This document shows, one piece after another, positions 5,712-15,527 of a stretch of DNA of 18,770 bases (position 1 is its first letter; each line of letters opens with the position of its first letter). The stretch spans positions 1-18,770 of the forward strand of contig DAIAVG010000009.1 of assembly GCA_027445725.1 (NCBI GenBank), read 5' to 3'. Source of the DNA: Acidithiobacillus sp. Lineage in GTDB: Bacteria > Pseudomonadota > Gammaproteobacteria > Acidithiobacillales > Acidithiobacillaceae. A program made the translations under genes and the position numbers. The notes below the pieces were generated by a model. That model searched no databases and was not told the DNA's origin. It worked only from the letters and a program-made list of their open reading frames with translations.

Positions 5712-7909
5712 TTGACCTTGATCCGCAAATGGCAGCGGCACTACAGACTTTTTTTGAAGAAAGTCGTGAATTGCTGCAGGACATGGAAAATGCGCTGTTG
5801 TTCATGGAGAATGCGGGCGCTGATTCGGAACGTATAAACGCAGTTTTTCGGGCGGCGCATACCATCAAGGGGTCTGCTGGCCTGTTCGGGCTGGAAGAAG
5901 TGGTGCGTTTTACCCATCGTCTGGAGAATCTGCTGGATCAAATCCGGTCGGGAGTGACGGATCTCACGCCGGTGCGCATCACTTTGCTACTTTCTTGTGG
6001 CGATCATATCGCGGGCTATTTGGACCGAATTGCCACTGACTCGTCATTGGATCAGGTTTTTCTTGCGGAGGATTTGCGGCTGCTCGGAGATCTTGCGGCC
6101 CAATTGGGTTCTAGCCCGGTAGCCAGCATCGCACCTGCCATAGCACCTGCTCTCGCCCCGACAACGTTGGCACTAACCGTACCCCCTTCACCGGAACCAG
6201 AGTTCAGCAACTCGCCCGGTTCGGTGCAAACGGGCAACTGGCATATTTCCCTGCGTTTCGGGCTCGACACGTTTCGCGATGGCATGGACCCCCTTTCTTT
6301 TCTGCGCTATCTGGAGCAGATCGGCGAAATCATAGGGATCGTCACCTTGACCGACAGCCTGCCAGCACTGTCCCAGATGGACGCAGAAAGCTGCTATCTG
6401 GGTTTTGAAATCAGCTTCAGGAGTTCCGCCGACAAGGCGAAAATTGCCGATGTTTTTGATTTCGTCCAAGAATCCAGCACGATTCACATCCTCCCTGCAC
6501 ATAGCCAGATCACTGCCTATCTGCAGCTTATTCAGCAGCTCCCGGAAGCCGATCAGCATCTCGGGGAAATACTCGTCTCCGTCGGATCGCTGACCGAAGA
6601 GGAACTGCAAAAGGCCCTCACTTTGCAGGACGCGGGAAATCAGGGGGGTCAGCATCAACCACTCGGCGAGATTCTGGTGGCTCAAAAAATGGTGCAGGAG
6701 CCGGTGGTGCAGGGCGCTCTGGAGAAACAGCAGCAACAGCGCGAACATCAGGTGGTCGAGCGCCAGATGCTGCGTGTACGCGCTGCCGATCTGGATCAAC
6801 TGGTGAACCTGGTCGGGGAGCTGGTCATCGCCAGTGCCGCCAACAGTCTTTATGCAGCGCAGAGCAATGCCGAGGAACGCGTCGAATCCGCCGCTCAGGT
6901 GGCGCGCCTAGTGGAAGATATCCGCGATGGTGCTCTCCACCTGCGAATGATTGATGTAGCCGAGGTCTTTCAGCGTTTTCCCCGTGTGGTGCGGGATACT
7001 GCACGTACTCTGGGCAAGGATATTCGTCTGGAGATCAGCGGCGAAGGGACGGAACTCGACAAGAGCATGGCGGAAAAAATCACCGATCCGCTCATGCACT
7101 TGGTGCGTAATGCCATGGATCACGGCATTGAGAGCGCGGAGCGCCGTCACGCGCTCGGCAAACCGGCTCAGGGTTGTATCAGCCTGCATGCCTGTCACGA
7201 TGCCGGCGGCATCATCATCGAAGTGCGCGACGATGGCGGCGGACTCAATCGCGAGAAAATTCTGGGCAAGGCCATAGAAAAGGGGCTGGTCACTCCAGAG
7301 CAACAGCTCAGTGACCAGGAAATCTACGCGCTGATATTCGCCCCTGGGTTTTCCACAGCCGATCAGGTGAGCGACATTTCCGGGCGCGGGGTGGGGATGG
7401 ACGTGGTGCGTCAAAATATCGAGGCTATCCGTGGCAGTATCGAAATCCACTCCACTCCCGGTGCAGGCAGCACCATGCGCATTCGTCTGCCACTCACCTT
7501 GTCTATTATCGACGGCTTTCTCGTCAAGCTGGCGACGGATACCTTTGTCATCCCCGCTGAATCCGTTGAGGAATGCCTGGAATATCCGGAACAGCAAGGA
7601 ACCGTCGGATATATGGTATTACGCGATCAGGCTCTGCCGCTACTGCATTTGACCGGAGTTTTTCGGTTTGATGCCCAACCCGAAAAGCGTCGCAATGTCA
7701 TTGTCGTGCGTCATGGTCAGGACCGGGTTGGCATGGTAGTCGGGGCTATCCTCGGCAATCAGCAGACGGTCATCAAGCCGCTCGGCAAGTTGTTCGATCA
7801 GGTACCGGGGATATCGGCAGCGACCATTCTCGGCAATGGCGACGTCGCCCCCATTCTGGATATTCCGGCGCTGATTCACCATCACGCTTCCGCAAAACAC
7901 ATTCATTGA
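5708..7909 (+). CDS. cheA: CheA, chemotaxis histidine kinase
   Basis: The 733-residue protein is the kinase that phosphorylates CheY and CheB. Domains in order: P1/Hpt at about 10-125 with phospho-acceptor His51 in [10 protein letters not shown]; a Pro/Ala-rich linker (138-170); a conserved region at about 177-263 in place of the usual P2; two GspE/MshEN-like 24-residue repeats (284-307 and 318-341); the P3 dimerisation helices (about 350-425); the P4 ATPase domain with N box [10 protein letters not shown] (464-473), G1 DDGGG (508-512) and G2 GRGVGMDV (559-566); and a P5 CheW-like domain (about 597-725). The catalytic motifs are intact. The repeats resemble cyclic di-GMP-binding segments, but the spacer is 10 residues rather than 5. 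The start overlaps the STAS stop (ATGA). A chemoreceptor gene follows after 22 bases. Confidence 0.96.
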   Translation: MIDLDPQMAAALQTFFEESRELLQDMENALLFMENAGADSERINAVFRAAHTIKGSAGLFGLEEVVRFTHRLENLLDQIRSGVTDLTPVRITLLLSCGDHIAGYLDRIATDSSLDQVFLAEDLRLLGDLAAQLGSSPVASIAPAIAPALAPTTLALTVPPSPEPEFSNSPGSVQTGNWHISLRFGLDTFRDGMDPLSFLRYLEQIGEIIGIVTLTDSLPALSQMDAESCYLGFEISFRSSADKAKIADVFDFVQESSTIHILPAHSQITAYLQLIQQLPEADQHLGEILVSVGSLTEEELQKALTLQDAGNQGGQHQPLGEILVAQKMVQEPVVQGALEKQQQQREHQVVERQMLRVRAADLDQLVNLVGELVIASAANSLYAAQSNAEERVESAAQVARLVEDIRDGALHLRMIDVAEVFQRFPRVVRDTARTLGKDIRLEISGEGTELDKSMAEKITDPLMHLVRNAMDHGIESAERRHALGKPAQGCISLHACHDAGGIIIEVRDDGGGLNREKILGKAIEKGLVTPEQQLSDQEIYALIFAPGFSTADQVSDISGRGVGMDVVRQNIEAIRGSIEIHSTPGAGSTMRIRLPLTLSIIDGFLVKLATDTFVIPAESVEECLEYPEQQGTVGYMVLRDQALPLLHLTGVFRFDAQPEKRRNVIVVRHGQDRVGMVVGAILGNQQTVIKPLGKLFDQVPGISAATILGNGDVAPILDIPALIHHHASAKHIH

Positions 7910-7931
7910 TTTACACCAAGAGGAATTCATT

Positions 7932-9581
7932 ATGTTCGGGAATATGCGTATTGGCCTGCGCTTGGGCGCCAGTTATGGCGTGATCATCATCCTGCTGATC
8001 CTTATGGCGGCAACGGCGATGGTGCAACTGCAGAAAATCAAGGGCGATACCGATAACATTACCGGCGTGGTGTGGCCCAATGCCCATCGCGCCAATGAAC
8101 TCCACCTCGCGGTCCTGGCCATGGCCAGTGACTGTCGCGATGTGTTGTTAAACCAGCCCCCCGGGCAACGTGCCCAAGGTCAAAAGAACATCCGGAATCT
8201 GCAATCGCGGAGTCAGGATATTTTGACGGCGCTTCATGAAGATGTCCAGCCTCCGCAGGGCAAATTGCTGGTGGAAAAAATCCAGGGCCACATGGGAGAC
8301 TACAATTCCGCGCTAAAGGTCTGTCTTCAAGACGCGGATGCCGTCACCGCAGGAACCGCCAGTGCGGCGACCAATAGTGCCGCCATCACGCAGTTTCAGC
8401 AGCAGGCTGTCCCCCAGGAAGACCGGCTTCGCGCTGAAATCACTCAACTCAGTAAAAACATAGTCGCCCGTTTTGGTACGGCGACGCAGCAAAGCAATGC
8501 CGATTATGTCAGGGCCCGTGACCTGGCTGCCGGGATCGGCGTTGCCGCTATTCTCATGGCGATTTTGATGGGGTTTTTCCTGACCCGCTCCATCACCCGC
8601 CCCTTGAATGAGGCCGTCGGCGTGGCCGAACTGGTTGCCGATGGTGATCTCTCCATGCAGGTGGCATCTCGGACCCACGATGAAACGGGCCGCTTGATGG
8701 CGGCGATGGCCACTATGGTGGAGCGCCTGACCCAAACCATTGGCGAGGTGCGTAGTGCTGCAGACAATCTCTCCAGTGCCTCCGAGCAGGTGAGCGCAAC
8801 TTCTCAGTCCCTCTCTCAGTCCGCCCCTGAGCAGGCCGCCAGTGTCGAGGAGACTTCCGCCACTCTGGAAGAGGCCGCGGCTTCCATCAAGCAAAACGCG
8901 GAGAATGCGCGGGTGACCGACGACATCGCCATCGGTGCCGCCAAAGAGGCGCGTATGGGCGGCGACGCAGTTACCCAGACGGTGCAGGCTATGAAGAATA
9001 TTGCCGATAAGATTGGAATCATCGACGATATCGCCTATCAGACCAATATGCTGGCACTCAACGCCGCTATCGAGGCCGCCCGTGCTGGTGAACATGGCAA
9101 GGGCTTCGCCGTGGTCGCCGCCGAGGTCCGTAAACTGGCGGAGCGCAGTCAGGTGGCGGCACAGGAAATTGGCGCACTGGCCAGCAGCAGTGTGCAGGTG
9201 GCGGAGCAGGCCGGAAGCGCTCTGACCGCCCTGGTCCCTGCGATCGGCAAAACCTCTGACCTGGTGCAGGAAATCAACGCCGCTTCCAATGAACAGGCGG
9301 CCGGCATTGATCAGATCAACTTGGCGGTGGGGCAACTCAATCAGGTCACCCAGCAAAATGCGTCCGCCTCGGAAGAACTGGCGGCGACGGCAGAGGAGAT
9401 GAGCGGACAGGCCGAACAACTTCAGCAGTTGATGGCGACGTTCCGGCTACGCACGCAGGGCGGCGGATCTTCTACCAAAGCCAGTGCGCATAAAGGCTCT
9501 GCGGCAGTAGCACACCTCCAGGGACGTGGACAGGATGCGGCGCCAGTAAGTGCTGACAGCCACGATTTCGTACGCTTCTGA
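7932..9581 (+). CDS. Methyl-accepting chemotaxis protein (transmembrane receptor)
   Basis: The 549-residue receptor has a membrane helix at about 13-32, a periplasmic helical sensor of about 160 residues (four-helix-bundle type), a second membrane helix at about 197-217, HAMP at 218-270 and a full signalling hairpin with the tip [19 protein letters not shown] (365-383) and [18 protein letters not shown]. Methylation-type segments occur on both arms ([10 protein letters not shown], then [15 protein letters not shown]). After a flexible linker the protein ends in DFVRF, which fits the x-[FW]-x-x-[FW] pattern of CheR-tethering pentapeptides. AGAGGAATT before the ATG is a good ribosome site. The ligand cannot be told from the sequence. 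It lies between cheA and cheW, so it is likely the main partner of this array. A serine-proline replaces the more usual glycine-alanine in SQSAPEQ. Confidence 0.95.
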   Translation: MFGNMRIGLRLGASYGVIIILLILMAATAMVQLQKIKGDTDNITGVVWPNAHRANELHLAVLAMASDCRDVLLNQPPGQRAQGQKNIRNLQSRSQDILTALHEDVQPPQGKLLVEKIQGHMGDYNSALKVCLQDADAVTAGTASAATNSAAITQFQQQAVPQEDRLRAEITQLSKNIVARFGTATQQSNADYVRARDLAAGIGVAAILMAILMGFFLTRSITRPLNEAVGVAELVADGDLSMQVASRTHDETGRLMAAMATMVERLTQTIGEVRSAADNLSSASEQVSATSQSLSQSAPEQAASVEETSATLEEAAASIKQNAENARVTDDIAIGAAKEARMGGDAVTQTVQAMKNIADKIGIIDDIAYQTNMLALNAAIEAARAGEHGKGFAVVAAEVRKLAERSQVAAQEIGALASSSVQVAEQAGSALTALVPAIGKTSDLVQEINAASNEQAAGIDQINLAVGQLNQVTQQNASASEELAATAEEMSGQAEQLQQLMATFRLRTQGGGSSTKASAHKGSAAVAHLQGRGQDAAPVSADSHDFVRF

Positions 9582-9586
9582 GGAGG
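9581..9586 (+). promoter_or_regulatory. Ribosome binding site that fixes the cheW start
   Basis: AGGAGG lies 5 bases before ATG 9592. The earlier in-frame ATG at 9550 lies inside the receptor gene and has no such site, so 9592 is preferred. Confidence 0.75.
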
Positions 9587-9591
9587 CGTCC

Positions 9592-10119
9592 ATGAATATG
9601 CTGCCAGCAGGAGATGGTGCCGCCCAGGTTGGACATTGGGGAGGGCAATATCTGATTGTCCAGTTACAGGCGGAACCCTTTGGTGTGGATATTACGGCGG
9701 TGCGAGAGATCATCGCCTATGTCGTCCCTACCCAGATTCCCATGATGCCGGATTTCGTGGTGGGGGTGATCAACCTGCGTGGTCAGGTGGTGCCCGTGAT
9801 CGACATAGCGCTCCGTTTCGGACGTCCGGCGACTGCCATTCATAAACGGAGCTGCATTATTATCGTGGATCTGCAGGAAGGGGAGTCGCGACAGCGCCTC
9901 GGCGTCATCGTCGATGCCGTCAACGAGGTGCTGGAGTTCCCGGGGGAACAGATAGAACCGGCGCCGCAATTTGGTGCCGGTTTGCGCACCGAGTTCATCC
10001 GGGGTATGGGCAAGGTGGCTAATCAATTTATTGTCCTGCTGGAAATGGCCCGGGTGCTCTCCATGGACGAAATGGCCGAACTCGCCGCGATCGCGGCCGG
10101 TGCGACGGCCGGTGCATAG
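9592..10119 (+). CDS. cheW: CheW, receptor-kinase coupling protein
   Basis: The 175-residue protein is a CheW: two SH3-like beta barrels that bridge receptor tips and the P5 domain of CheA at the membrane array. Landmarks are YLIVQLQAEPFGVDI, the loop VREIIAYVVPTQIPMMP, the hallmark VVGVINLRGQVVPVIDI, then RLGVIVDAVNEVLEF and FIRGMGK. The start at 9592 is chosen for its perfect AGGAGG. The gene begins 10 bases after the receptor stop and ends 3 bases before cheR. The C-terminal run AELAAIAAGATAGA is alanine-rich and probably disordered. Confidence 0.95.
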   Translation: MNMLPAGDGAAQVGHWGGQYLIVQLQAEPFGVDITAVREIIAYVVPTQIPMMPDFVVGVINLRGQVVPVIDIALRFGRPATAIHKRSCIIIVDLQEGESRQRLGVIVDAVNEVLEFPGEQIEPAPQFGAGLRTEFIRGMGKVANQFIVLLEMARVLSMDEMAELAAIAAGATAGA

Positions 10120-10122
10120 TCC

Positions 10123-10932
10123 ATGTCGCTGACCGCTCCCGTATCCACCTTGAGTGATGCCGACTATCGACGTATCCAGGCTTTTTTGCGGAAAGAGGCT
10201 GGAATCACCCTCGGCCCGGCCAAAAAGCCGCTGGTGATGGGGCGGTTGGGGAAACGCCTGCGGGCACGAGATTGCGGTAGTTATGATGCCTATTTGCGCC
10301 TGCTCGACAGCGAGGCGACTGAGCGGCAGCAGGCCGTGGATCTACTCACGACCAATGAGACCTACTTCTTTCGTGAGACCAAGCACTTCGCCTTTTTGAG
10401 TGAACAGATTATCCCACAGCGGGCTAACCAGTCGGAGCTTCGTATCTGGAGCGCCGCCTGTTCTTCCGGTGAAGAGCCCTACAGTATCGCCATGGTGCTG
10501 GCCGAACGCCGCGGCCGCGGCTGGGAAATTCTGGCCTCTGATCTGAGTACCCGTATGCTGGCCTCGGCGGCGCAGGGTATTTACCCCATGGAGCGTGCCG
10601 AGAAAATTCCTAAAGCCTATTTGAAGCGCTATTGTCTGCGTGGTGTGGGCCGACAAGAGGGATCATTCAGTATCGTGCCGGAGCTACGCAAGTCGGTGAA
10701 ATTTTCGCAAATCAACCTGAATCAACCACTGCCTGCCGTGGGGGATTTTGATGTGATTTTTTTGCGCAATGTGCTGATTTACTTTGATCCGCCCGCTAAG
10801 GAGGCCATTTGTTTGCGCCTGCTCGCGCACCTGCGTCCCGGCGGATATTTTTTGGTGGGGCACTCCGAAAGTCTCAATGGTGTTGTCGATGGTCTGCGAC
10901 TTGTTCAACCGGCGGTCTATCGGAGGGATTGA
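10123..10932 (+). CDS. cheR: CheR, chemoreceptor glutamate methyltransferase
   Basis: The 269-residue enzyme transfers methyl groups from S-adenosylmethionine to receptor glutamates for adaptation. The N-terminal helical domain (about 10-75, with GRLGKRLR) precedes the methyltransferase fold. Key motifs are LTTNETYFFRE (75-85), the SAM loop WSAACSSGEEPYS (109-121), the acidic ASDLST following it and FLRNVLIYFD near the end, then RPGGYFLVGHSES. It has no TPR or other extension. It follows cheW by 3 bases and precedes cheD by 3, indicating one transcript. The receptor upstream ends with a pentapeptide that could tether this enzyme. Confidence 0.96.
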   Translation: MSLTAPVSTLSDADYRRIQAFLRKEAGITLGPAKKPLVMGRLGKRLRARDCGSYDAYLRLLDSEATERQQAVDLLTTNETYFFRETKHFAFLSEQIIPQRANQSELRIWSAACSSGEEPYSIAMVLAERRGRGWEILASDLSTRMLASAAQGIYPMERAEKIPKAYLKRYCLRGVGRQEGSFSIVPELRKSVKFSQINLNQPLPAVGDFDVIFLRNVLIYFDPPAKEAICLRLLAHLRPGGYFLVGHSESLNGVVDGLRLVQPAVYRRD

Positions 10933-10935
10933 CGC

Positions 10936-11505
10936 ATGGGTATCATGGAGATTTTTCTGCAACCGGGAGAGTGGTATTTCGGAGATCGGGATACGCGTAT
11001 CCGCACCCTGCTCGGTTCCTGTATCGCCATTACCCTCTGGCATCCCCGTCTGCAGGTGGGCGGAATGTGTCACTTCATGCTCCCTAGTCGAGGCAGTCCG
11101 CGCCCGGCAGCGGCGTCTCTGGACGGTCGGTACGGCGATGAGGCGGTGGCCGCGCTGATGCAGGAGCTGCGCCAGCAGCGCACTCATCCCAGTGACTATG
11201 TGTGCAAGCTATTTGGTGGCGGTAATATGTTTCGCCAGCAGCCTGGCAGAACCATTATGGACGACGACAAGGCGATAGGCACCGCCGCGCACGGCGAGCG
11301 CGTCCACCGCCATACGTCGGAAGCCTGCGCTGATGTCCCTTGTAAAAATGTGCGGGCAGCAAGGCAATTGATCGGGCAGGCTGGTTTCGGTATTGCTGCC
11401 TCGCACCTTGGGGGGCAAGGTCACCGCAATCTTTATTTTGAAGTATGGTCGGGTGCGGTGTATTTGAAATTCAGCGGGCGAGGCGCCGCTATCCATGCGG
11501 GTTAA
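10936..11505 (+). CDS. cheD: CheD, receptor glutamine deamidase
   Basis: The 189-residue protein matches CheD, which deamidates receptor glutamines and in many bacteria binds CheC or CheY. The catalytic Cys29 (TLLGSCIAITLW) and His46 (GGMCHFMLP) are present with the family spacing of 17, and Thr24 lies just before the cysteine. Further landmarks are KLFGGGNMF and, towards the end, NLYFEVWSG. GGAGGG stands about 9 bases before ATG 10936; ATG 10945 is a possible alternative. It is placed between cheR and cheB as in many proteobacteria. No cheC is visible in this window, so it probably acts only on receptors. Confidence 0.94.
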   Translation: MGIMEIFLQPGEWYFGDRDTRIRTLLGSCIAITLWHPRLQVGGMCHFMLPSRGSPRPAAASLDGRYGDEAVAALMQELRQQRTHPSDYVCKLFGGGNMFRQQPGRTIMDDDKAIGTAAHGERVHRHTSEACADVPCKNVRAARQLIGQAGFGIAASHLGGQGHRNLYFEVWSGAVYLKFSGRGAAIHAG

Positions 11506-11535
11506 TAAACAGATAACTATTGAGCTAAGCTTCTT

Positions 11536-12615
11536 GTGAAGAAAATACAAGTGTTCATTGTAGACGACTCTGCGGTCGTGCGGCAGGTGCTGCAAGCGGC
11601 CCTGACGCAAGACCCGGATATCGCCGTACTGGCGACCGCCCATGACCCGATTTTTGCTTGGGATCGCATGCAGCGGCAATGGCCCGATGTGGTCATACTC
11701 GATATCGAAATGCCGCGTATGGACGGCGTGACTTTCCTGCGCAAAATCATGGCGGAACATCCCTTACCAGTAATCATCTGTTCCACTCTGGCGGAATCTG
11801 GGGCGCAGATTACTTTGAATGCCTTGTCTGCCGGCGCCGTGCAAATCATCCAGAAACCCCATTCCGGTCTGCGCGACTTTTTGCAAAAAGATGCACCGGA
11901 GATCATTCAGGCGGTCAAGGCTGCGGCGCGTGCCAACCTGCGTAATGTTCGTCCTGCACCTGCCGCCAGTTTTGCCGCCACTACTGCCGTTGCTCCCGAT
12001 GTGTTGCTACAGAAGAGCACGGAAAAAGTCATTGCCATCGGCACCAGTACCGGCGGCACACAGGCACTGGAAGTGCTGCTCCGTGCGCTCCCGGTAACGG
12101 TTCCGGGGGTGGTGGTGGTCCAGCACATGCCGGAAAAATTTACCGCCGCCTTTGCGGCCCGCCTCAATACGATCAGCGCCCTGGAAGTGCGTGAAGCGTG
12201 TGATGGTGACCGGGTTTTGCCCGGCCTCGCCCTCATCGCGCCAGGTGGTAAGCACATGCGTTTGATACGCAATGGCGCCCAGTTTGCGGTGCAGGTGTTT
12301 GATGGTCCCTTGGTGAAGCATCATCGTCCCTCCGTCGATGTGCTCTTCCGCTCCGTGGCGCAGGTGGCGGGACGGAATGCCTGGGGTGTCATCATGACCG
12401 GCATGGGCGATGATGGCGCGCAGGGGCTCGCCGAGATGCACTGCGCCGGCGCGCATACCATTGCCCAGGACGAGGCGAGTTGCGTGGTTTTCGGTATGCC
12501 TAAAGAAGCCATTCGCTTAGGCGGGGTGGATGAGATTCTCCCGCTGCAGGGCATTGCGATGCGTCTGCCGCGTTCCATACCGGCAGGCGGAGGCAAAGCG
12601 TGCGTGGCAAGATGA
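11536..12615 (+). CDS. cheB: CheB, chemoreceptor methylesterase/response regulator
   Basis: The 359-residue protein joins a receiver domain (1-125; Asp10-Asp11, phospho-acceptor Asp56 in ILDIEMP, Lys107 in IIQKP) to a methylesterase domain (about 163-350). The catalytic triad is Ser171 in GTSTGG, His197 in VVQHMPE and Asp293 in TGMGDDGA. The linker at 135-160 is rich in Ala and Pro. It removes receptor methyl groups when phosphorylated by CheA. The start is a GTG with only a weak ribosome site (GAGC about 10 bases before), 30 bases after cheD, so initiation is the least certain of the che genes. The end overlaps the next gene: its GTG start at 12600 lies 16 bases inside cheB, and an ATGA overlap also exists at 12612. 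Confidence 0.95.
   Translation: MKKIQVFIVDDSAVVRQVLQAALTQDPDIAVLATAHDPIFAWDRMQRQWPDVVILDIEMPRMDGVTFLRKIMAEHPLPVIICSTLAESGAQITLNALSAGAVQIIQKPHSGLRDFLQKDAPEIIQAVKAAARANLRNVRPAPAASFAATTAVAPDVLLQKSTEKVIAIGTSTGGTQALEVLLRALPVTVPGVVVVQHMPEKFTAAFAARLNTISALEVREACDGDRVLPGLALIAPGGKHMRLIRNGAQFAVQVFDGPLVKHHRPSVDVLFRSVAQVAGRNAWGVIMTGMGDDGAQGLAEMHCAGAHTIAQDEASCVVFGMPKEAIRLGGVDEILPLQGIAMRLPRSIPAGGGKACVAR
12589..12593 (+). promoter_or_regulatory. Ribosome binding site favouring the GTG start of the GGDEF-EAL gene
   Basis: GGAGG lies 6 bases before GTG 12600. The ATG at 12612, which overlaps the cheB stop, is 18 bases away from it. The site lies inside the cheB coding region. Confidence 0.55.
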
Positions 12616-15428
12616 CGACTCCGGATACTCGGCCGGTGGATATCACTCAGCAAAAGATGGCGGCAATGATTGCGGCGGGGCGTCGGGCCAAAAGGCGCCA
12701 ACCCCTTTTTATGCTGGGGATTGCTTTGATCTTTATGATGGTGGCGGGGCTTACCTACTCAAACAGTCAAGACTGGCAGCGTCGGCTTGTGCAACGGGCG
12801 GCGTTCAGTGAACAACAGGCCGGACAGAAATTGGCTGACAGCGTTGCCATAAATTTGGCCACGATGTTGCAGATGCACGTCAGAGACTTAAGGTTTTTGG
12901 CGGGGCTTCCGGAAAAAGAGCTGACCGCTGATATGGTGACGCACTTTGACAATGTGCATAGCTGGCTTGCCAAAGTATCGTGTAATGCGCAAAAGCCTAG
13001 AGTACAGAGTCCTTCAGATGATTATTCCTTGAAGCTGAGCACTGATGCGGCTGAGGCATTCGGGATGGTAAGCGCCTTCCACGGAAGCATCGGTGTACCG
13101 GGCATTTCCGCAGACGGAATTTTACATATACCCATGAGCGTGACTGCGCATCACCCAGAATCCTTAAATGGGTCTGGTGTTCCCGTTTGCTCCGCTGATT
13201 TATTGTTTGGGAATCAGCATGTCATGGACTCCCCCAGGGCTGATCATATAGTGCTACTGCTGGATAACCTCCACCGGGTACTCGCCGTCTGGCGCCAAGG
13301 GCACTGGTCATTACCGGACGGTTCATTATCAGGAAGGTTGTCTGCGCACATCGATGTTCCAATTGTCGGAACCCCTTGGATGATCAGCGCTCGATGGAAT
13401 CCCGCCCCGGCGAGCGGCTTACAACGCCAGTTGGATCGTATTGGCGCGTGGACGGTGCTGTTGATGGCCGCTGAAGCGATTCTGGCCATGATCGCGCTGA
13501 TCTGGAGGTATCGACGCTTTATGGAAGTCCGTTATCAGCGCGTGCATCAGGCATTACAAGAGTTAATGGTGGAGAGCACCTGTGTGCAAGATTTCTACGC
13601 GAAACTGGTACAGATCAGTGTATTCGCGACGGGCGCCCTGGCGGCCTATGTGGCGGTGCCGGATCATGCCAGTGGAAAGCTGCCGGTACACGCCGCCCAC
13701 GCTCAAGATCCCCGGTTGCAGGAAATTCTGGGCAGTCTGCCGCTCTCATTAGACCCCGATGTGTTCCCCTGGGGCCAGATGTCGCCCTGCCTGGCATATC
13801 ATCGCAAACAGGCCGTGGACCCACGTTCTCCCCATGTTTCCGGAGTGATGATGCGGGTCATCCAGCAGTATCCAGAATTGCGTCATTATCGTGAGGTGAT
13901 TGCCTGGCCGATCATGCTGTCCGGCGTAAAAAATCCTTGCGCAATTTTCGTGCTGGAAATCACCCGGATTAACCGTTGGTTTTTTGGAAAAAGCCTGATC
14001 GCCCATTGGGAGTCGCTGCTGCACGACGTAGAACGTTACCTCGAACGATTAGAGGCACACAGTGAGCAGGAACGCCTGATACAGACGGATATGCTTACCG
14101 GTCTGCCTAATCGGACCCGTTTTTCCGAACAGGCCGAATGGTTGTTGCGCGCAGTGGAGCATGAACCCGTATCCTGGGGTATCGCTGTATTGGATCTGGA
14201 TCTCTTTAATGAAATCAATACCTCCTATGGCCCTCATCAGGCCGATAACTGTTTGCGGATGATCGCCCACAATCTCGGGGAGGCACTGGCAGAAAAAGAC
14301 GCGCTCCTGGCGCGCATCGGTGGTGATGAATTCGGCATCATGATACCGGTCACGGAGACTGGGCAGGTTGCTGATATCACTCCGCAGCTTTTGCTCGCGG
14401 TAACTGCGGCAGCGCGGCGCATACTGGATGCGCCGCTGTCCACCTCTATCGGATGGTCATTTTTTCCTCAGGACGGGCAGAATGTTCATACCCTCATGGC
14501 CCAGGCCGACGAGGCTATGGCCGAGGCGAAAAAGGCAGGCGGAAACGAATACCGGGTTTATAGTGGCGCCGTGGCACAGCGCGCTGTACAGCGGCTTTGG
14601 GTGCATCGTTCCTTTCCGGGGGCCATTGAGCGCGGAGATGTCCATTTTTTTCTGCAGCCCAAAGCCGACATGCTCGCCGTCCGGCTTACCGGTGTCGAAA
14701 TGCTTGCCCGTTGGCGCTCTGTGGAAGGGCGTTGGATTTGGCCGGGTAAATTTATGCCGTATGTCGAAGAAAACGCGCATTTAATTCGTTTGTTGGGTAT
14801 TCGGGCCTTGCAGGAGGCGGTGCGTCTGCGTGAGCGTATGCACGACGAGCATTTGTCTCTGCAAATCTCCATCAACATTGGTGCCAAACATTTTTTGAAT
14901 CCCGCTTTTATTGGTGATTTAGAGACACATTGCCCGGACGGTCGGGGGATTACGCTCGAAATTACGGAAACCGCTTCGGTTACGGGCAGGAAATCTGCCC
15001 AACCCATCATGGAATGGTGCCAGAGTCGTGGTTTCGCTCTGTCTATGGACGATTTTGGTACTGGATATTCTTCATTGCTGTCGGTGGCACGCCTGCGCTT
15101 TAATGAACTTAAGCTGGACCAAGGCTTTATTCGTGCCTTCCGCAAGGACTTGGCCAGTTTCGGTGTTGCCGGAGCCAGCCGGTTGCTCAGCCAGATTGCG
15201 CAATGCGATCTGGTAGCCGAAGGGGTTGCCACCCCCGATGAACTGCATTTGTGGCTACTGCTCGGCGGACGCTACATACAGGGGTATCTGCTGGCTCCAC
15301 CGCTCCCTGAGAATGCTTTCTTCACCTGGCAAAACTGGTTGCTGCCTGCGATTCTGCGGCCCACCCGTGCCATCGCCCTACAGGATATGGCGGCCTTGTG
15401 GCAGCAGTTGCAACAGGAGAATGCCTGA
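12600..15428 (+). CDS. Membrane-bound sensor GAF-GGDEF-EAL protein (cyclic di-GMP turnover)
   Basis: The 942-residue protein has a membrane helix (about 35-53), a periplasmic region (54-280) with exactly two cysteines (Cys128, Cys197), a second membrane helix (281-303), a GAF-like region (about 315-485), a GGDEF domain with an intact GGDEF at 574-578, and an EAL domain (about 650-905). EAL motifs are mostly kept: VEMLAR (Glu700), [24 protein letters not shown] (Asp817-Asp818), LKLDQGF and IQGY. The usual EGVET is EGVAT, keeping Glu874 but not the second glutamate. The RxxD inhibitory site before GGDEF is absent (EKDA). Both cyclase and phosphodiesterase activities are possible; which dominates cannot be told. 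Translation is coupled to cheB. The PilZ brake gene follows after 99 bases, suggesting a local signal-receiver pair. Confidence 0.93.
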   Translation: MRGKMTTPDTRPVDITQQKMAAMIAAGRRAKRRQPLFMLGIALIFMMVAGLTYSNSQDWQRRLVQRAAFSEQQAGQKLADSVAINLATMLQMHVRDLRFLAGLPEKELTADMVTHFDNVHSWLAKVSCNAQKPRVQSPSDDYSLKLSTDAAEAFGMVSAFHGSIGVPGISADGILHIPMSVTAHHPESLNGSGVPVCSADLLFGNQHVMDSPRADHIVLLLDNLHRVLAVWRQGHWSLPDGSLSGRLSAHIDVPIVGTPWMISARWNPAPASGLQRQLDRIGAWTVLLMAAEAILAMIALIWRYRRFMEVRYQRVHQALQELMVESTCVQDFYAKLVQISVFATGALAAYVAVPDHASGKLPVHAAHAQDPRLQEILGSLPLSLDPDVFPWGQMSPCLAYHRKQAVDPRSPHVSGVMMRVIQQYPELRHYREVIAWPIMLSGVKNPCAIFVLEITRINRWFFGKSLIAHWESLLHDVERYLERLEAHSEQERLIQTDMLTGLPNRTRFSEQAEWLLRAVEHEPVSWGIAVLDLDLFNEINTSYGPHQADNCLRMIAHNLGEALAEKDALLARIGGDEFGIMIPVTETGQVADITPQLLLAVTAAARRILDAPLSTSIGWSFFPQDGQNVHTLMAQADEAMAEAKKAGGNEYRVYSGAVAQRAVQRLWVHRSFPGAIERGDVHFFLQPKADMLAVRLTGVEMLARWRSVEGRWIWPGKFMPYVEENAHLIRLLGIRALQEAVRLRERMHDEHLSLQISINIGAKHFLNPAFIGDLETHCPDGRGITLEITETASVTGRKSAQPIMEWCQSRGFALSMDDFGTGYSSLLSVARLRFNELKLDQGFIRAFRKDLASFGVAGASRLLSQIAQCDLVAEGVATPDELHLWLLLGGRYIQGYLLAPPLPENAFFTWQNWLLPAILRPTRAIALQDMAALWQQLQQENA

Positions 15429-15527
15429 CGGGACAGGTCGACCGAGTACTGCTAAGATGACACAAAACAGGGTCTGACGTGACACGCAGGACCGGTTAGA
15501 GTCCGGCCGGGAGGTAGAGGGGAAACG

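Noticed and set aside
6188..6799. 203-codon minus-strand open frame inside cheA
   Set aside because: Shadow of the CheA middle region; no independent support.
6908..7597. 229-codon minus-strand open frame inside cheA
   Set aside because: Antisense to the CheA kinase domain, whose motifs are continuous; no ribosome site or recognisable product.
8313..9419. Long (368-codon) minus-strand open frame
   Set aside because: It lies wholly antisense to the receptor signalling domain, has no family-like motifs and is explained by codon bias on the other strand.
14558..15232. 224-codon minus-strand open frame
   Set aside because: Antisense to the EAL domain, which is intact on the plus strand.
15429..15527. 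Promoter or riboswitch before the PilZ gene
   Set aside because: No sigma-28, sigma-54 or sigma-70 pair was convincing and no cyclic di-GMP riboswitch hallmarks were recognised; only a weak CCGG stem is present.
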